Of a DNA stretch of 64,000 bases, positions 23,001-32,958 are shown piece after piece. The position numbers were made by a program, and so were the translations under genes. The notes under the pieces are model-generated. The model was not told the origin of the DNA and ran no database searches. It saw only the letters and a program-made list of their open reading frames with translations. Each line of letters opens with the position of its first letter. Positions within the stretch are counted from its first letter, which is position 1. The stretch comes from Rhizobium croatiense (GTDB taxonomy: Bacteria; Pseudomonadota; Alphaproteobacteria; Rhizobiales; Rhizobiaceae): the NCBI RefSeq assembly GCF_019793465.1, contig NZ_JAILYJ010000013.1, forward strand, positions 62,001 to 126,000, in the 5' to 3' direction.

Positions 23001-24674
23001 ATGCAGTCCGGTCGGCGTTTTGCGAGCATGTATGTTCGGGAAGCTTGGCGGCGCGCCTTGCGCCGCGTCGCGCTGCTGCGCCTGAAGCTTTTTCGCCGTT
23101 CGATCAAAGTGCCTGAGCGCCTGATCGTCGCGCCGACCGATCTTCGCGGCATCGATCCGCATGTGGCCGACGAAATTCTCAACGGTCGGTTTCTCCTGGC
23201 CGGGCGGATGTTGGAGACGAATGGCAAATCGCCCTTTACCTTCACCCTGCCCTCGCGCCCCTTCGCGACCCGCCTTCACAGCTTCGGCTGGTTGCGGCAC
23301 ATGCGGGCGCACAAGACGGAACGCAACTCGGCCGCCGCCCGCGCCATCGTCGACAGCTGGCTTTCCGTTCATGCCGGCCGCATGGAAGGAATTGCCTGGG
23401 AGACCGACGTCACTGCCCAGCGCGTCATCGCCTGGCTTTCCCATTCGCCGGTCGTGCTGCAGAATGCCGACCGCGGCTTCTATCGTCGGTTCATGAAGTC
23501 GCTGGCGTTTCAGGTAAGGTTCCTGCATCGCATGGCGCCCTATACGCTCGGCGGTCTGGAGCTGTTTCGCCTGCGCATTGCGCTCGCCATGGCCTCCGTC
23601 GCGATGCCGACCCGCGCCTCCACGCTCAAACGGGCGGCCCAGGCGCTCGACCGCGAATTCGATAGCCAGATTCTGCCGGATGGCGGCCATGTCTCGCGCA
23701 ATCCGCGCGCCGGGCTGGAACTGCTGCTCGATCTGCTGCCGTTGCGCCAGACCTATGTCAATCTCGGCCATGATCTGCCGCAGAAGCTGATCTCCGGCAT
23801 CGACCGCATGTATCCGGCCTTGCGTTTCTTTCGCCATCAGGATGGGGATCTGGCGCTTTTCAACGGCGCGACGTCGACGCTCGCCAATGAACTGATGTCG
23901 GTGCTCAGATATGACGAGACCGCCGGTCAGCCGTTCAAGGCTTTGCCGCAGTCGCGCTATCAACGGCTTGCCGGGGGCAAGACAATCATCATTGCCGATA
24001 CCGGCACGCCGCCTTCGGGAGGCGCGTTGCGCAGTGCGCATGCCGGCACCCTCTCATTCGAGATGTCGTCCGGCCGCCATCGCTTCATCGTCAATTCCGG
24101 CTCGCCGAAATTTGCCGGGCACCGCTATGTCCAGATGGCGCGCACCACGGCGGCGCATTCGACCGTCATCCTCAACGACACATCGTCCAGTCGCTTCTCT
24201 CTCTCGCCTTTCCTCAACCATGCGATTACCGAACCGGCCAGGACCGTCACCGTCGAGCGTGCCGAAACGGAGGATGGACGCGACGGCATCAAGCTCAGTC
24301 ATGACGGTTATGTGCGAGCGTTCGGTGTGCTGCACGAGCGTGAAATCACACTCAATGCGGCAGGCACGATCGTGACCGGCCGCGACCGGCTTGTCGTCCG
24401 TGAAGGATATGAGATTGACGAGCCGGTGAAGGCTGTCGCCCGTTTTCACGTCCATCCTTCGATCGTCCTGCAGCAGAGTGACGGGGAGTCTGTGCTGCTG
24501 ACAGCGCCGGACGGCGAAAGCTGGCTGTTTTCCGCCCCCGGCAATGAAGTGCTGATTTCCGAGGACATTTTCTTTGCCGACAGCTCCGGTATTTGCGGCT
24601 CGGACCAGATCGAGATTGACTTCGATCTTGGCGAGAAGACGGAAATCCGCTGGTTTTTATCCCACAAGGGATAG
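23001..24674 (+). CDS. Heparinase II/III family protein
   Basis: This 557-residue protein has the architecture of bacterial heparinase II/III-like polysaccharide lyases. An alpha-helical N-terminal part (to about 310) includes WLRHMRAHKTERNSAAARA and SQILPDGGHVSRNPRA. The C-terminal beta-sandwich contains SGRHRFIVNSGSP and AHSTVILNDTSSSRF, the usual conserved core. No signal peptide is evident and the N-terminus is highly basic (REAWRRALRRVALLRLKLFRR), so location is uncertain. Homologues sit between rsmB and purH across the Rhizobiales, suggesting a housekeeping envelope role. Its substrate is unknown. ATG 23028 is an alternative start. Confidence 0.85.
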   Translation: MQSGRRFASMYVREAWRRALRRVALLRLKLFRRSIKVPERLIVAPTDLRGIDPHVADEILNGRFLLAGRMLETNGKSPFTFTLPSRPFATRLHSFGWLRHMRAHKTERNSAAARAIVDSWLSVHAGRMEGIAWETDVTAQRVIAWLSHSPVVLQNADRGFYRRFMKSLAFQVRFLHRMAPYTLGGLELFRLRIALAMASVAMPTRASTLKRAAQALDREFDSQILPDGGHVSRNPRAGLELLLDLLPLRQTYVNLGHDLPQKLISGIDRMYPALRFFRHQDGDLALFNGATSTLANELMSVLRYDETAGQPFKALPQSRYQRLAGGKTIIIADTGTPPSGGALRSAHAGTLSFEMSSGRHRFIVNSGSPKFAGHRYVQMARTTAAHSTVILNDTSSSRFSLSPFLNHAITEPARTVTVERAETEDGRDGIKLSHDGYVRAFGVLHEREITLNAAGTIVTGRDRLVVREGYEIDEPVKAVARFHVHPSIVLQQSDGESVLLTAPDGESWLFSAPGNEVLISEDIFFADSSGICGSDQIEIDFDLGEKTEIRWFLSHKG

Positions 24675-24745
24675 CGCCTGTTTGCGCGGCGGCGAAGCTG
24701 TGCTAACGCGGCGCAAGCAGAACCGAAGCCGAACGGAGAAAGTTC

Positions 24746-26362
24746 ATGGCCGTCATTTCCAAGAAGATCCCCGCCCCGGACAAGGTCGAAATCAAGACCG
24801 CACTCCTCTCCGTCTTCGACAAGACGGGGATCGTCGAGCTCGCCCAGGCCTTGTCTGAAAGAGGCGTGCGCCTGCTGTCGACCGGCGGCACCTACAAGGC
24901 GATTGCCGCGGCCGGTCTCGCCGTCACCGATGTTTCCGACATCACCGGTTTTCCCGAGATCATGGATGGACGCGTCAAGACGCTGCACCCGACGGTGCAT
25001 GGCGGCCTGCTGGCGATCCGTGACGACAGCGAGCACCAGGACGCGATGAAAGAGCACGGCATCGAGGCCATCGACCTCGCCGTCATCAACCTCTATCCCT
25101 TCGAAGAGGTGAGCGCGGCCGGCGGCGATTACCCGACGACGGTTGAGAACATCGATATTGGCGGCCCGGCGATGATCCGGGCATCGGCAAAGAACCACGC
25201 CTATGTGACCATTCTGACCGATCCCAACGATTATGCCGAGTTCAAGGAGCAGCTTTCTGCCGATGCCGGCAAGACGGCCTACGCCTTCCGCCAGCGCATG
25301 GCGGCCAAGGCCTATGCCCGGACCGCGGCCTATGACGCTGCGATTTCCAACTGGTTTGCCGAGGCCCTGTCGATCGACACGCCGCGCCACCGCGTCATCG
25401 GCGGCGTGCTGAAGGAGGAGATGCGCTATGGCGAAAACCCGCACCAGAAGGCGGCCTTCTATGTGACCGGCGAGAAGCGTCCGGGTGTTTCGACGGCTGT
25501 CCTACTCCAGGGCAAGCAGCTCTCCTATAACAACATCAACGATACCGATGCCGCCTACGAGCTCGTCGCCGAGTTTCTGCCGGAAAAGGCGCCGGCCTGC
25601 GCCATCATCAAACATGCCAATCCCTGCGGCGTCGCCACCGGATCGAGCCTGGTCGAAGCCTATCAGCGGGCGCTTGCCTGCGATTCCGTTTCCGCCTTCG
25701 GCGGCATCATAGCGCTCAACCAGATATTGGATGCCGAAACGGCCGAAGAGATCGTCAAGCTCTTCACCGAGGTCATCATCGCCCCTGATGTCACCGAAGA
25801 GGCAAAGGCGATCGTCGCCCGCAAACCGAACCTGCGGCTCTTGTCTGCCGGTGGCCTGCCCGATCCGCGCGTTGCAGGGCTGATGGCCAAGACCGTCTCC
25901 GGCGGCCTGCTGGTCCAGAGCCGCGACAACGGCATGGTCGAGGATCTGGAACTCAAGGTCGTCACCAGGCGCGCACCGACGGCGCAGGAGCTCGAGGACA
26001 TGAAGTTCGCCTTCAAGGTCGGCAAACACGTCAAATCAAACGCCGTGGTTTATGCCAAGGACGGCCAGACGGCCGGTATCGGCGCCGGCCAGATGAGCCG
26101 GGTCGATTCGGCCCGCATCGCCGCGTTGAAGGCCGAAGAGGCCGCCAAGGCGCTCGGCCTTGCGGTTCCGATGACCAAGGGTTCGGCGGTTGCTTCCGAA
26201 GCCTTCCTGCCGTTTGCCGACGGTCTTCTGTCGATGATTGCCGCAGGCGCGACGGCGGTGATCCAGCCGGGCGGCTCAATGCGCGATCAGGAGGTCATCG
26301 ATGCCGCCAACGAACACGGCGTCGCGATGGTCTTCACCGGCATGCGCCACTTCAGGCACTAG
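24746..26362 (+). CDS. purH: Bifunctional AICAR transformylase/IMP cyclohydrolase PurH
   Basis: PurH performs the last two steps of IMP synthesis. Its 538 residues divide into an N-terminal MGS-like IMP cyclohydrolase ([19 protein letters not shown] and [13 protein letters not shown]) and a C-terminal AICAR formyltransferase ([15 protein letters not shown], the catalytic KHANPCGVA and AFGGIIALN). The start is ATG 24746, after GGAGAAAG. It lies 71 bases downstream of the heparinase-like gene. The TAG stop lies within the first arm of a RIME-type double palindrome, which probably also ends the transcript. Confidence 0.98.
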   Translation: MAVISKKIPAPDKVEIKTALLSVFDKTGIVELAQALSERGVRLLSTGGTYKAIAAAGLAVTDVSDITGFPEIMDGRVKTLHPTVHGGLLAIRDDSEHQDAMKEHGIEAIDLAVINLYPFEEVSAAGGDYPTTVENIDIGGPAMIRASAKNHAYVTILTDPNDYAEFKEQLSADAGKTAYAFRQRMAAKAYARTAAYDAAISNWFAEALSIDTPRHRVIGGVLKEEMRYGENPHQKAAFYVTGEKRPGVSTAVLLQGKQLSYNNINDTDAAYELVAEFLPEKAPACAIIKHANPCGVATGSSLVEAYQRALACDSVSAFGGIIALNQILDAETAEEIVKLFTEVIIAPDVTEEAKAIVARKPNLRLLSAGGLPDPRVAGLMAKTVSGGLLVQSRDNGMVEDLELKVVTRRAPTAQELEDMKFAFKVGKHVKSNAVVYAKDGQTAGIGAGQMSRVDSARIAALKAEEAAKALGLAVPMTKGSAVASEAFLPFADGLLSMIAAGATAVIQPGGSMRDQEVIDAANEHGVAMVFTGMRHFRH

Positions 26363-26473
26363 AACAGGATGATTTTCGGCCCGGTCGGCCTAAAATATGA
26401 ATCCTGTTCTAAATTAAAGAGTTAGAGCATGATGTCGCCCGAAAACTGCTCACACTTTTCGATATCATGCTCT
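26361..26473. repeat. RIME-like double palindrome
   Basis: Two large inverted repeats stand side by side. The first has arms AGAACAGGAT (26361-26370) and ATCCTGTTCT (26401-26410), with an inner ATTTT-GGCC/GGCC-AAAAT stem. The second has arms AGAGCATGAT (26424-26433) and ATCATGCTCT (26464-26473), with inner CGAAAA/TTTTCG. Two adjacent palindromes are the described layout of Rhizobium-specific intergenic mosaic elements (RIME). It lies between convergent purH and the UMF1-type transporter gene and overlaps the purH stop. Confidence 0.8.
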
Positions 26474-26492
26474 GAAGAGTGCCGGACAATCG

Positions 26493-27881
26493 TCAGGCGC
26501 GGTCGGCCGGATAAGGCGTGCGGATCAAGAGCAGCAGGCCGCCGGCGAGGAACAGGATCAGCGTCGCCATTCCGAGCCGCGGTGATCCGCTGATATAGGT
26601 CATCAGCGAGAAGAGCAGCGTCGCCATGAAACTCGTGGCGCGCCCTGAAAGCGCATAGATGCCGAAGTAGCGGCCGGCTTCCTCGAGGCTGACGCTGCGG
26701 GCGAGATAGGAGCGCGACGAGGCCTGCACCGGCCCGAAGGCGAACCCGATCAAGAGGCCATAGAGAATATAGGCCTTTTCCGCCGCGGTGCCGAAGAGGC
26801 CGCCGGAATCGGCCGTCGGCAGCGCCATCAGGCCAAACAGCGTGTAGCCCGGCCCGGTCGAGATGATGCCGACGGTGGCGAGAAGCAGCATGGTAAGGCT
26901 GATGACGACGGTTACCTTCGAACCGACGCCCTTGTCGATCCGGCCGGCGATCAGGCAGCCGAAAATGGCGACGACGTTGAGGATGATGCCGTAGAGACCG
27001 ATCTCGATCGTCGCCCAGCCGAACATGCCGGCGGCGAAAACGCCGCCGAGGATCAACAGGCCGTTGACGCCGTCCTGATAGATCATGCGGGAAATCAGGA
27101 ATTTCAGGATGCCGCGCCGCTCTTTGAGTTCGCCGAGCGTGTTTCTCAACTCCCGCAGGCCGGCGCGGATGGCAGTGCCGAAGGGCAGGCCTCTGCCGAC
27201 ATCGGGCGTGAAGAAGAACATCGGCAGGATGAAGATCAGGTACCAGACGGCCGAGATCGGCCCGGTGATGCGCGCATCCTGGCCGGTCTTGGGATCAAGG
27301 CCGAAAAGCGGGTCGAGGCCGAGAACGGTCTTGCCGCTTTCCGGGCTTGCCGCCAGAAGCGTGACGACGGCAATCAGCACGATCATCCCGCCGAGATAAC
27401 CCAGCCCCCAGGCGGTGTTGGAGAGCTTGCCGACCTCGTGCTTGGCGACCAGACGCGGCATCATAGAATCGTTGAAGACGATCGAAAACTCGGCCGAAAT
27501 CGAGGCGAGGATCATGAAGATCACGGGATAGAGGACAGGCGAACCCGGGGCGGCGAACCACAGGCCGAAAAGGCTCGCGATCTTGATGATCGCGAAGAAT
27601 CCGATCCAGGGTTTGCGTGCGCCGGACTGGTCGGCGATAGAGCCGAGAACCGGCGAGAGCAGGGCGATGATCACCGAGGAGATCGTCGCCATGTTGCTCC
27701 ACGTCGTCTGGGCCGACACCGGATCATCGGTCAGGCGCGAGACGAAATAGGGCCCGAAGATGAAGGTGGTGACCACGGTGAAGAAGGGCTGCGCCGCCCA
27801 ATCGAAGAACATCCACCCCCAGATGCCCTTCTCCGTGGCTTTTGGCGGCTGCGTTCCTGTCCAGTCTATGCGATTCAACAT
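26493..27881 (-). CDS. MFS transporter, UMF1/Atg22-like family
   Basis: This 462-residue inner-membrane protein has about 12 hydrophobic segments. It begins with the Atg22/UMF1-type sequence GIWGWMFFDWAAQPFFTVV, followed by FIFGPYF, and shows the internal DSMMPRLVAKHEVGKLSNTAWG typical of that branch (read as DSMMPRLV, KLSNTAWG). In yeast, Atg22 exports amino acids from the vacuole; bacterial members have no established substrate. It starts 24 bases after the stop of the glutamate dehydrogenase gene on the same strand, so the two are likely co-transcribed. This hints at amino-acid export or uptake, an inference from position only. Confidence 0.85.
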   Translation of the reverse strand: MLNRIDWTGTQPPKATEKGIWGWMFFDWAAQPFFTVVTTFIFGPYFVSRLTDDPVSAQTTWSNMATISSVIIALLSPVLGSIADQSGARKPWIGFFAIIKIASLFGLWFAAPGSPVLYPVIFMILASISAEFSIVFNDSMMPRLVAKHEVGKLSNTAWGLGYLGGMIVLIAVVTLLAASPESGKTVLGLDPLFGLDPKTGQDARITGPISAVWYLIFILPMFFFTPDVGRGLPFGTAIRAGLRELRNTLGELKERRGILKFLISRMIYQDGVNGLLILGGVFAAGMFGWATIEIGLYGIILNVVAIFGCLIAGRIDKGVGSKVTVVISLTMLLLATVGIISTGPGYTLFGLMALPTADSGGLFGTAAEKAYILYGLLIGFAFGPVQASSRSYLARSVSLEEAGRYFGIYALSGRATSFMATLLFSLMTYISGSPRLGMATLILFLAGGLLLLIRTPYPADRA

Positions 27882-27905
27882 CCGCTCCTGTTTTGGCGGA
27901 CTGTC

Positions 27906-30900
27906 TCACCTCGCCCGGTCGCGCGCAAGATCGGTCAGGATACCTGCAGCAACGGTAATACGCGCGAGATTGGGGTCGCCGCTGTCGCTGAGGCTCGAAA
28001 GTTCCTCGACGATGCGGTTGATGCGAACGCGATCCTGGGCATGCCAGGCCTGGACGGGCAGCTTTTCCTTGCCGTGATCGGAAAGGGCCGAGATGACGAT
28101 GTCGCGCCGGGCGCTGGCAATCTGGTCGATGCTGCGGGCAAGGGCCAGATTTTCGTAGTGGTCGGAGGTGAGGATCCGGCCGCCGGCCGCCAGCAGCCGG
28201 GCGATGCGGAAGGTCCTCGACACCGCGAAATAATTCTCGGCCGCACGCACCAGCGGCTCGCCGGTGCGCTCGGCGATCTGCATGATCTCCGGCACCAGCG
28301 CGAAGCTCTGGAGGTTGGCGATCTCGGCCGCGAGCTTTTCGGGCACACCTGCCTGGACATATTCCGCCTGGCGTGCCGCGGCATCGCCCGCCGCCTGCTC
28401 GGCGAAAGAAGGCCTCAGCTTCTTCAGGGCTGCCTGCAGCCGGCTAATCACCTCGGCCATATCGGACCTGGTCATGGCGGTTTTCAACAGCAGCCGCGTG
28501 AGCACGATATAGCTGTGGCTGATTTCCTCGTAGACTCGGTTCTGCATCTCGCCCGATATCGTGCCGTCGAGTGCATCCGTCTCGGCCCAGAGCCGGGTGA
28601 GATCGAAACCGTCGCGGGCAACGATTGCAGCGCGCACCACTTCCGGCGCCGAAGCCGCCGTCGCGTCCATCATGGCGACGGTGAAGCTCGGCCCGCCGCG
28701 GTTGATCGCTTCGTTGGCAAGCACGGTCGCGACGATTTCACGCCGCAGGCGGTGGCTGGCGATGTCGCCGGCGTTCGACTTCTGCATTTTGACGGGGAAA
28801 TAATTCGACAGCGTCGCGGCAAAATAGGGGTCGTCGGGCAGATCGCTTGCGGCGAGCGCATTGAAGAGCACGATCTTGGCATAGGAGACCAGCACGCCGA
28901 TCTCCGGCCGCGTCAGCGGCTTGCCGGCCGTATAACGTTCGGCGAGGGTCTGGTCGTCGGGCAAGGTCTCGACCTTGCGGTTCAGCTGACCGGCCCCCTC
29001 GAGTACGCTCATGAAGCGGCCGAGCTCCAGGCCGTTGGCCGTGCCCTTGCGCTCCGTCAGCGAGATCGCCAGCGACTGGAGGTAGTTGTTGCGCAGCACC
29101 AGGGCCGCCACTTCGCCGGTCATCGATGAAAGCAGCTGGTCGCGTTTTGCCCGCGTCAGCCGCCCGTCATGCATGGCGGCCGCCAGCGCAATTTTGATGT
29201 TGACCTCGACGTCCGAGGTGTTGACGCCGGCCGAGTTGTCGATGGCGTCGGAATTGCAGCGCCCGCCGTTAAGACCGTAGGCGATACGGCCCTTCTGGGT
29301 GACGCCGAGGTTTGCGCCCTCGCCGATCACCTTGGCGCGCACCTCCGCCGCCGTGACGCGGATCGGGTCGTTGGCACGGTCGCCGACTTCGGTATCGGTT
29401 TCGGACGGCGCTTTGACATAGGTGCCGATGCCGCCGAACCAGAGCAGGTCGACCGGGCTCTTCAGGATCGCCGTCATGATCTCGAACGGCGTGGCCACGG
29501 CTTTGTCGATGCCGATCGCAGCGATCGCTTCTGGCGTCAGCGTCACCGATTTCGCCGCGCGGGAAATGATCATCGCTCCCTTCGAAAGCATGTTTCTGTC
29601 GAAATCCTGCCAGCTCGAGCGCGGCAGGTCGAAGAGCCGCTGGCGTTCTGCCAGCGTCTTTTCCATGTCGGGATCGGGATCGATGATGATGTCGCGGTGG
29701 TCGAAGGCGGCGACGAGCCGGATCTTCGGCGAGAGCAGCATGCCGTTGCCGAAGACGTCGCCCGACATGTCACCGACGCCGGCGACGGTGAAGGGGGTCG
29801 TCTGGATGTCGATGTCCATTTCCCGGAAATGGCGTTTGACGGTTTCCCAGGCGCCGCGGGCGGTGATGCCCATCTTCTTGTGGTCATAACCGGCCGAGCC
29901 GCCGGAGGCGAAGGCATCGTCCAGCCAGAAGCCGGCTTCCTGCGCCAGCGCATTGGCGGTGTCGGAAAAGGTTGCCGTGCCCTTGTCGGCAGCGACGACG
30001 AAATAGGGGTCGTCGCCGTCGAGCCTCACCGTATCCTTCGGCGGCACGATCTCGGCACCGGAGATATTGTCGGTGATCGAAAGCAGCGTGCGGATATAGG
30101 TCTTGTAGGCCTCGCGGCCGGCATTGAAGACCTCGTCGCGGCTGCCGCCGACGGGAAGCTTTTTCGGATAGAAGCCACCCTTGGCGCCGACCGGCACGAT
30201 GACGGCGTTCTTCACCTGCTGTGCCTTGACGAGACCGAGCACCTCGGTGCGGTAATCCTCGGCGCGGTCCGACCAGCGCAGGCCGCCGCGCGCCACCTTG
30301 CCGAAGCGCAGATGCACACCTTCGACCTCGACGCCGTAGACGAACATCTCGCGGAAGGGTTTCGGCTGCGGCAGCCCGTCGACCAGGTGCGGATCGAGCT
30401 TGAAGGCGAGCATCGCTTTCGGCGAACCATCAGGGTTTTTCTGGAAGTAATTGGTGCGCAGCGTCGCATCGACGATGTTGACGTAGCGGCGCAGGATGCG
30501 GTCGTCGTCGAGGCTCGGCACCTCGGCAAGCTCGGCCTCGATCGCCTGGTGCAGCTCGGCGAGCTTCTTCACGCGGGCCTTTTCCGGCAGCTTGGGATCG
30601 AGCGTGTCGTGGAACAGCCGGAAAATGGCGGCAGCGACCTCAGGATATTTGTCGAGCGTCGTTGCGATATAGTCCTGCGAATAGGCGATGCCGGCCTGGC
30701 GGAGGTAGCGCGCATAGGCGCGCAGCACATTCGTTTCGCGGGCCGAGAGCCCCGCCGAAAGGATCAGCCGGTTGAAGCTGTCATTGTCGATCGTGCCGGC
30801 GAAGGCGGCGACGAAGGCTTCCTCGAGGGCGGCGCCATAACGCTGCAGGTCAATGTCGCGGCCGTTGCGGGTCTCGAGCTCCATGTCATGCAGCACGACG

Positions 30901-32681
30901 AGTTCGGTTTGGCCGTCGGCGACCGGCACCCCGATATCGAAGGTGCGTTCGCTGACGACATTGAATCCGAGGTTCTCGAGAAGCGGCACGCGCCGAGACA
31001 GCGCCAGCTGGCCGCCGGCGTGGAAGATCTTCAGCGAAAGGATGCGGCCCTGTTCTTCCTGACGATGATAGAACTGGATGCGGAGCGGCTCGCCGGCGGC
31101 GCAGGCGCCGATATCGGCGAGGTCCGCTACGGTTTCCTCAGGGGTGAAGGAATCCTGGAAGGCCTGGTCGACCGATATTTTCGGCGCCTTCGGCCCGGCC
31201 AGCGCTTCGAAGCGGTCGTCCCAGCGGGCGGTGATTTCGCGGATCGTCTGCTCGAGCTTGGCTTGCGGAATGCGTGGCGTCTTGCCGCCGGAGCGACCGA
31301 TGATGAAATGCACGCGCGCCACGCCGCCTTCGGGGAAAGCCGGGTAATAGGCGGAGACACGCCCGTCATAGACCGTCTTCAGATAGGTGCCGATCCGCTC
31401 GCGGACGATGGAATCGTATTCCTCGCGCGGGACATAGACGATCACCGAGACGAAGCGGTCGAAATGGTCGATGCGCGGCAGGACGCGCACGCGCGGCCGG
31501 TCGGCCAGGTCGTTGATCTGCTCGGCAAAGCTTGCAAGCAGCGTCGTGTCGATCTGGAAAAGATCGTCGCGCGGATAGGATTCCAGCGTGTTATCAAGCA
31601 TGCGGCCGGAATGGCTCATCGGGTCGAAGCCGAAATGCTCCTTCACCTTTTCGATCTTGGAACGCAGCAGCGGGATTTCCGAGGCGAGCGAGGTATAGGC
31701 GGTCGAGGTGAAGAGGCCGACGATGCGCAGCTCGCCGGTGACATTGCCCTCGGCGTCGAAACGTTTGACGCCGACATAATCCATATAGGCGCGGCGATGG
31801 ACGATCGATTTCACATTCGCCTTGGTGACGATCAGGAAGTCGGGGCCGTCGAGGAAGGCGAGGATCTCGGGCGTCGTGGTCACGGCATCCTTGCCGGTGC
31901 GCAGCACGAGAACATCGGGATTGGAGAGGATGCCGAGGCCCGTCCCCTTGTCGCGCTCGACCTTGGCGTCGGCACCCTTGCCGGAATAGACATATTCGCG
32001 CATGCCGAGGAAGGTGAAATTCTCGTCGCGCAGCCAGGTGAGGAACGCCACCGCCTCGGCGTGTTCGGCCTTCTTGCGGCCAGCGCCATTGGCCGAAAGC
32101 TCGGCAATCACCCCGTCGAGCTTGGAAAGCATCGGCTCCCAGTCCGAGACGGACAGACGGACATGTTCGAGCACAGTCTGGATGCGATTGACGAGATCGG
32201 CAGCCTGGCTGGAATTCAACGGGGCGATATGAAGCTGGATGTGGCTGACGCGCGTCGCGGGATCACTCGGCTGGTCGGCGGAATAGAGCGTAGGCGCCTT
32301 GCCCTTCTCCATGATGAGGATGGGATGTATGGCCATGAAGAGATCGCGGTGGGTGCTCGTCACTTCACCCATCACCGATTCATAGAGGAAAGGCATATTC
32401 CGGTCGGTGACCGAAAGCACCGAGACGGCAATGCCGTCAGGCGCCACACCGCCGATGGCGTCGATACTGACGCGCGGGGTCTTGCTGTTCCAGGCGGCAA
32501 GTTCTTTGGCCGAATGCACGGCAGAAAGCGCCAGCATTTCAGGCGTGTAGCGTTCGAGATCGTCATTGCTTGCCCGGCCGAAGAGAATTTCCGGATCGAG
32601 ATGGGCCTCGCCCCTCTCCTTGGCGATCTTTCGCGCGCCTTCAATCTGTTTTTCTCGTTTCGGATTGTTTCTGGCAGCCAT
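27906..32681 (-). CDS. gdhB: NAD-specific glutamate dehydrogenase, large (180-kDa) type
   Basis: This 1591-residue enzyme belongs to the 180-kDa class (L-GDH) that oxidises glutamate to 2-oxoglutarate with NAD and is tied to amino-acid catabolism. The N-terminal half holds ACT-like and helical regulatory domains. The catalytic domain has KVARGGLRWSDRAEDYRTEV (motifs RGGLRWSDR and EDYRTE) and VGAKGGFYPKK, with the catalytic Lys near residue 834; the NAD-binding part follows (GVGDMSGDVFGNGML, LWFGGIGTYVKA, GEGANLGVTQKGR). ATG 32681 follows GGGAGG. The open frame extends 50 codons upstream but with untypical composition. The gene symbol follows usage in other bacteria and is not certain here. 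Confidence 0.95.
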   Translation of the reverse strand: MAARNNPKREKQIEGARKIAKERGEAHLDPEILFGRASNDDLERYTPEMLALSAVHSAKELAAWNSKTPRVSIDAIGGVAPDGIAVSVLSVTDRNMPFLYESVMGEVTSTHRDLFMAIHPILIMEKGKAPTLYSADQPSDPATRVSHIQLHIAPLNSSQAADLVNRIQTVLEHVRLSVSDWEPMLSKLDGVIAELSANGAGRKKAEHAEAVAFLTWLRDENFTFLGMREYVYSGKGADAKVERDKGTGLGILSNPDVLVLRTGKDAVTTTPEILAFLDGPDFLIVTKANVKSIVHRRAYMDYVGVKRFDAEGNVTGELRIVGLFTSTAYTSLASEIPLLRSKIEKVKEHFGFDPMSHSGRMLDNTLESYPRDDLFQIDTTLLASFAEQINDLADRPRVRVLPRIDHFDRFVSVIVYVPREEYDSIVRERIGTYLKTVYDGRVSAYYPAFPEGGVARVHFIIGRSGGKTPRIPQAKLEQTIREITARWDDRFEALAGPKAPKISVDQAFQDSFTPEETVADLADIGACAAGEPLRIQFYHRQEEQGRILSLKIFHAGGQLALSRRVPLLENLGFNVVSERTFDIGVPVADGQTELVVLHDMELETRNGRDIDLQRYGAALEEAFVAAFAGTIDNDSFNRLILSAGLSARETNVLRAYARYLRQAGIAYSQDYIATTLDKYPEVAAAIFRLFHDTLDPKLPEKARVKKLAELHQAIEAELAEVPSLDDDRILRRYVNIVDATLRTNYFQKNPDGSPKAMLAFKLDPHLVDGLPQPKPFREMFVYGVEVEGVHLRFGKVARGGLRWSDRAEDYRTEVLGLVKAQQVKNAVIVPVGAKGGFYPKKLPVGGSRDEVFNAGREAYKTYIRTLLSITDNISGAEIVPPKDTVRLDGDDPYFVVAADKGTATFSDTANALAQEAGFWLDDAFASGGSAGYDHKKMGITARGAWETVKRHFREMDIDIQTTPFTVAGVGDMSGDVFGNGMLLSPKIRLVAAFDHRDIIIDPDPDMEKTLAERQRLFDLPRSSWQDFDRNMLSKGAMIISRAAKSVTLTPEAIAAIGIDKAVATPFEIMTAILKSPVDLLWFGGIGTYVKAPSETDTEVGDRANDPIRVTAAEVRAKVIGEGANLGVTQKGRIAYGLNGGRCNSDAIDNSAGVNTSDVEVNIKIALAAAMHDGRLTRAKRDQLLSSMTGEVAALVLRNNYLQSLAISLTERKGTANGLELGRFMSVLEGAGQLNRKVETLPDDQTLAERYTAGKPLTRPEIGVLVSYAKIVLFNALAASDLPDDPYFAATLSNYFPVKMQKSNAGDIASHRLRREIVATVLANEAINRGGPSFTVAMMDATAASAPEVVRAAIVARDGFDLTRLWAETDALDGTISGEMQNRVYEEISHSYIVLTRLLLKTAMTRSDMAEVISRLQAALKKLRPSFAEQAAGDAAARQAEYVQAGVPEKLAAEIANLQSFALVPEIMQIAERTGEPLVRAAENYFAVSRTFRIARLLAAGGRILTSDHYENLALARSIDQIASARRDIVISALSDHGKEKLPVQAWHAQDRVRINRIVEELSSLSDSGDPNLARITVAAGILTDLARDRAR

Positions 32682-32958
32682 GGATCGCCTCCCGCAATGG
32701 ACTGATTTTCTGCAAGCTAGCAGAAGATTCTTCGAAAAAATCTCTAAAATGGGGGCCAGCGGGATGGTTTTGATGCTTTTTTGACGTCGGAAATGGGAAA
32801 TTGTCGGAGATTTTTCCGATTTCGTAGCCAAAACAAACGTGGACGGCCCTCTTTTTGTTTTTTCTTCCGCCGCACATTTCCATGCTCACGTGAAGAATGG
32901 TTGACAGCGTGGCGTCAAAAAGATCATCAAACGCCATCATCATTCGGACCTCGGTATC

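Noticed and set aside
27438-29129. A 563-codon plus-strand open frame across the transporter/dehydrogenase junction
   Set aside because: It is antisense to two well-supported genes and has no family features.
29169-32705. A 1178-codon plus-strand open frame
   Set aside because: It is entirely antisense to the conserved NAD-glutamate dehydrogenase gene. High-GC codon bias opens the opposite frame; the product is rich in Gly/Arg/His/Asp with no recognisable domain.
32882-32897. CACGTG core in the glutamate dehydrogenase/pdxY gap as parS
   Set aside because: The arms (GCT...AAG) break the palindrome after the core plus two bases, too weak to call.
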